In this document: piece by piece, positions 5,220-5,572 of the stretch | How positions within the stretch are numbered: the first letter of the stretch is position 1 | How the letters are laid out: every line of letters begins with the position of its first letter | Assembly (NCBI GenBank): GCA_934667865.1 | Contig: CAKUMR010000085.1 | Location: forward strand, 1 to 5,572 | Direction of reading: 5' to 3' | From: an uncultured Oscillospiraceae bacterium | GTDB taxonomy: Bacteria; Bacillota_A; Clostridia; Oscillospirales; Oscillospiraceae | DNA: 5,572 nucleotides | Made by a program: the position numbers and the translations under genes | Notes under the pieces: model-generated | Seen by the model: only the letters and a program-made list of their open reading frames with translations | Database searches by the model: none | What the model was told of the DNA's origin: nothing

Positions 5220-5572
5220 GTGGCTGAAGAATATTTATTGCAAATGCAGGGCATCTCGAAAGCCTTTCCCGGCGTTCAGGCGCTCGATAACGTGCAGTTA
5301 TGTGTCAAAGCCGGTGAGGTTCATGCGCTCATGGGCGAGAACGGCGCCGGTAAATCGACCCTGATGAAATGTCTGTTCGGTATCTATCAGAAAGATAGCG
5401 GAGAGATCCTGCTTGACGGAAAGCCCGTCAGCTTTTCCAATCCCAGCGATGCGCTGCGGAGCGGCATTGCCATGGTGCAGCAGGAGCTGGAGCAGGTTCC
5501 AAATCAGAGCATCATGAACAACATCTGGCTGGGACGCTTCCCGCACTCTGGTCCCTTTGTCAAAGATAAGGT
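5220..5572 (+). CDS. mglA: Galactose/methyl galactoside-type (MglA family) ABC transporter ATPase, 3' part cut by window edge
   Basis: 117 complete codons are visible from a GTG start; the family is usually about 500 residues with two fused ATPase domains, so roughly a quarter is present. Visible elements of the first nucleotide-binding domain are [16 protein letters not shown] at 4-19, the Walker A G39-ENGAGKST47, [10 protein letters not shown] at 52-61, and the Q-loop M85-V-QQ-E-L90 with the NIWLGR segment at 101-106. The match to E. coli MglA is close throughout, including its GENGAGKST and FGIYQKDSG blocks. The protein powers sugar import from the cytoplasmic side, with the upstream binding protein and a permease (MglC type) expected just beyond the right edge. 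The start is supported by the ribosome binding site at 5202-5209. Walker B, the signature motif and the second domain cannot be checked here. Confidence 0.94.
   Translation, partial: MAEEYLLQMQGISKAFPGVQALDNVQLCVKAGEVHALMGENGAGKSTLMKCLFGIYQKDSGEILLDGKPVSFSNPSDALRSGIAMVQQELEQVPNQSIMNNIWLGRFPHSGPFVKDK

Overview
The window looks like accessory, sugar-related metabolism from a fermentative Gram-positive anaerobe, most likely a Clostridia-type Firmicute. The evidence is strong GGAGG ribosome binding sites, sigma-A promoters in AT-rich intergenic DNA, a lipoprotein-anchored solute-binding protein, and a MurR/RpiR-type regulator. The exact taxon cannot be read from the sequence.

Layout. On the minus strand, a two-gene operon runs leftward from about 2560. 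It holds an FAD-binding oxidase/dehydrogenase of the GlcD / alkyl-DHAP-synthase superfamily (1107-2522) and, 17 bases further on, an iron-sulfur protein of the GlcF/GlpC type (1-1089) that runs off the left edge. On the plus strand, a divergent MurR/RpiR regulator (2785-3648) ends in a strong intrinsic terminator (3661-3704). After a 344-base non-coding stretch comes a separate transport operon: an MglB-type sugar-binding lipoprotein (3993-5105) and the start of an MglA-type ABC ATPase (5220 to the right edge). An MglC-type permease would be expected just outside. The non-coding stretch holds the rpiR terminator, featureless DNA (about 3705-3783), an operator-like cluster, a promoter and a roughly 148-base leader.

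How it may work together. The transporter would import an unphosphorylated sugar-like compound. The regulator, with its SIS domain, would sense a phosphorylated derivative. The FAD/Fe-S pair would oxidise the compound or a product of it. All three promoters have near-consensus -35/-10 boxes with 17-bp spacers. TTTC/GAAA motifs lie in or next to each, including four exact copies of AAAATGAAA/TTTCATTTT, so the regulator may control the whole locus.

The points most worth a second look are three. The Fe-S protein has lost most of its CCG-domain cluster cysteines while the repeat spacing is preserved. The binding protein keeps the MglB fold and calcium site but changes several sugar-contact residues. 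The FAD enzyme's C-terminal active-site region resembles alkyl-DHAP synthase more than a simple glycolate oxidase. Together these suggest a sugar-derivative oxidation pathway whose substrate is not galactose or glucose.
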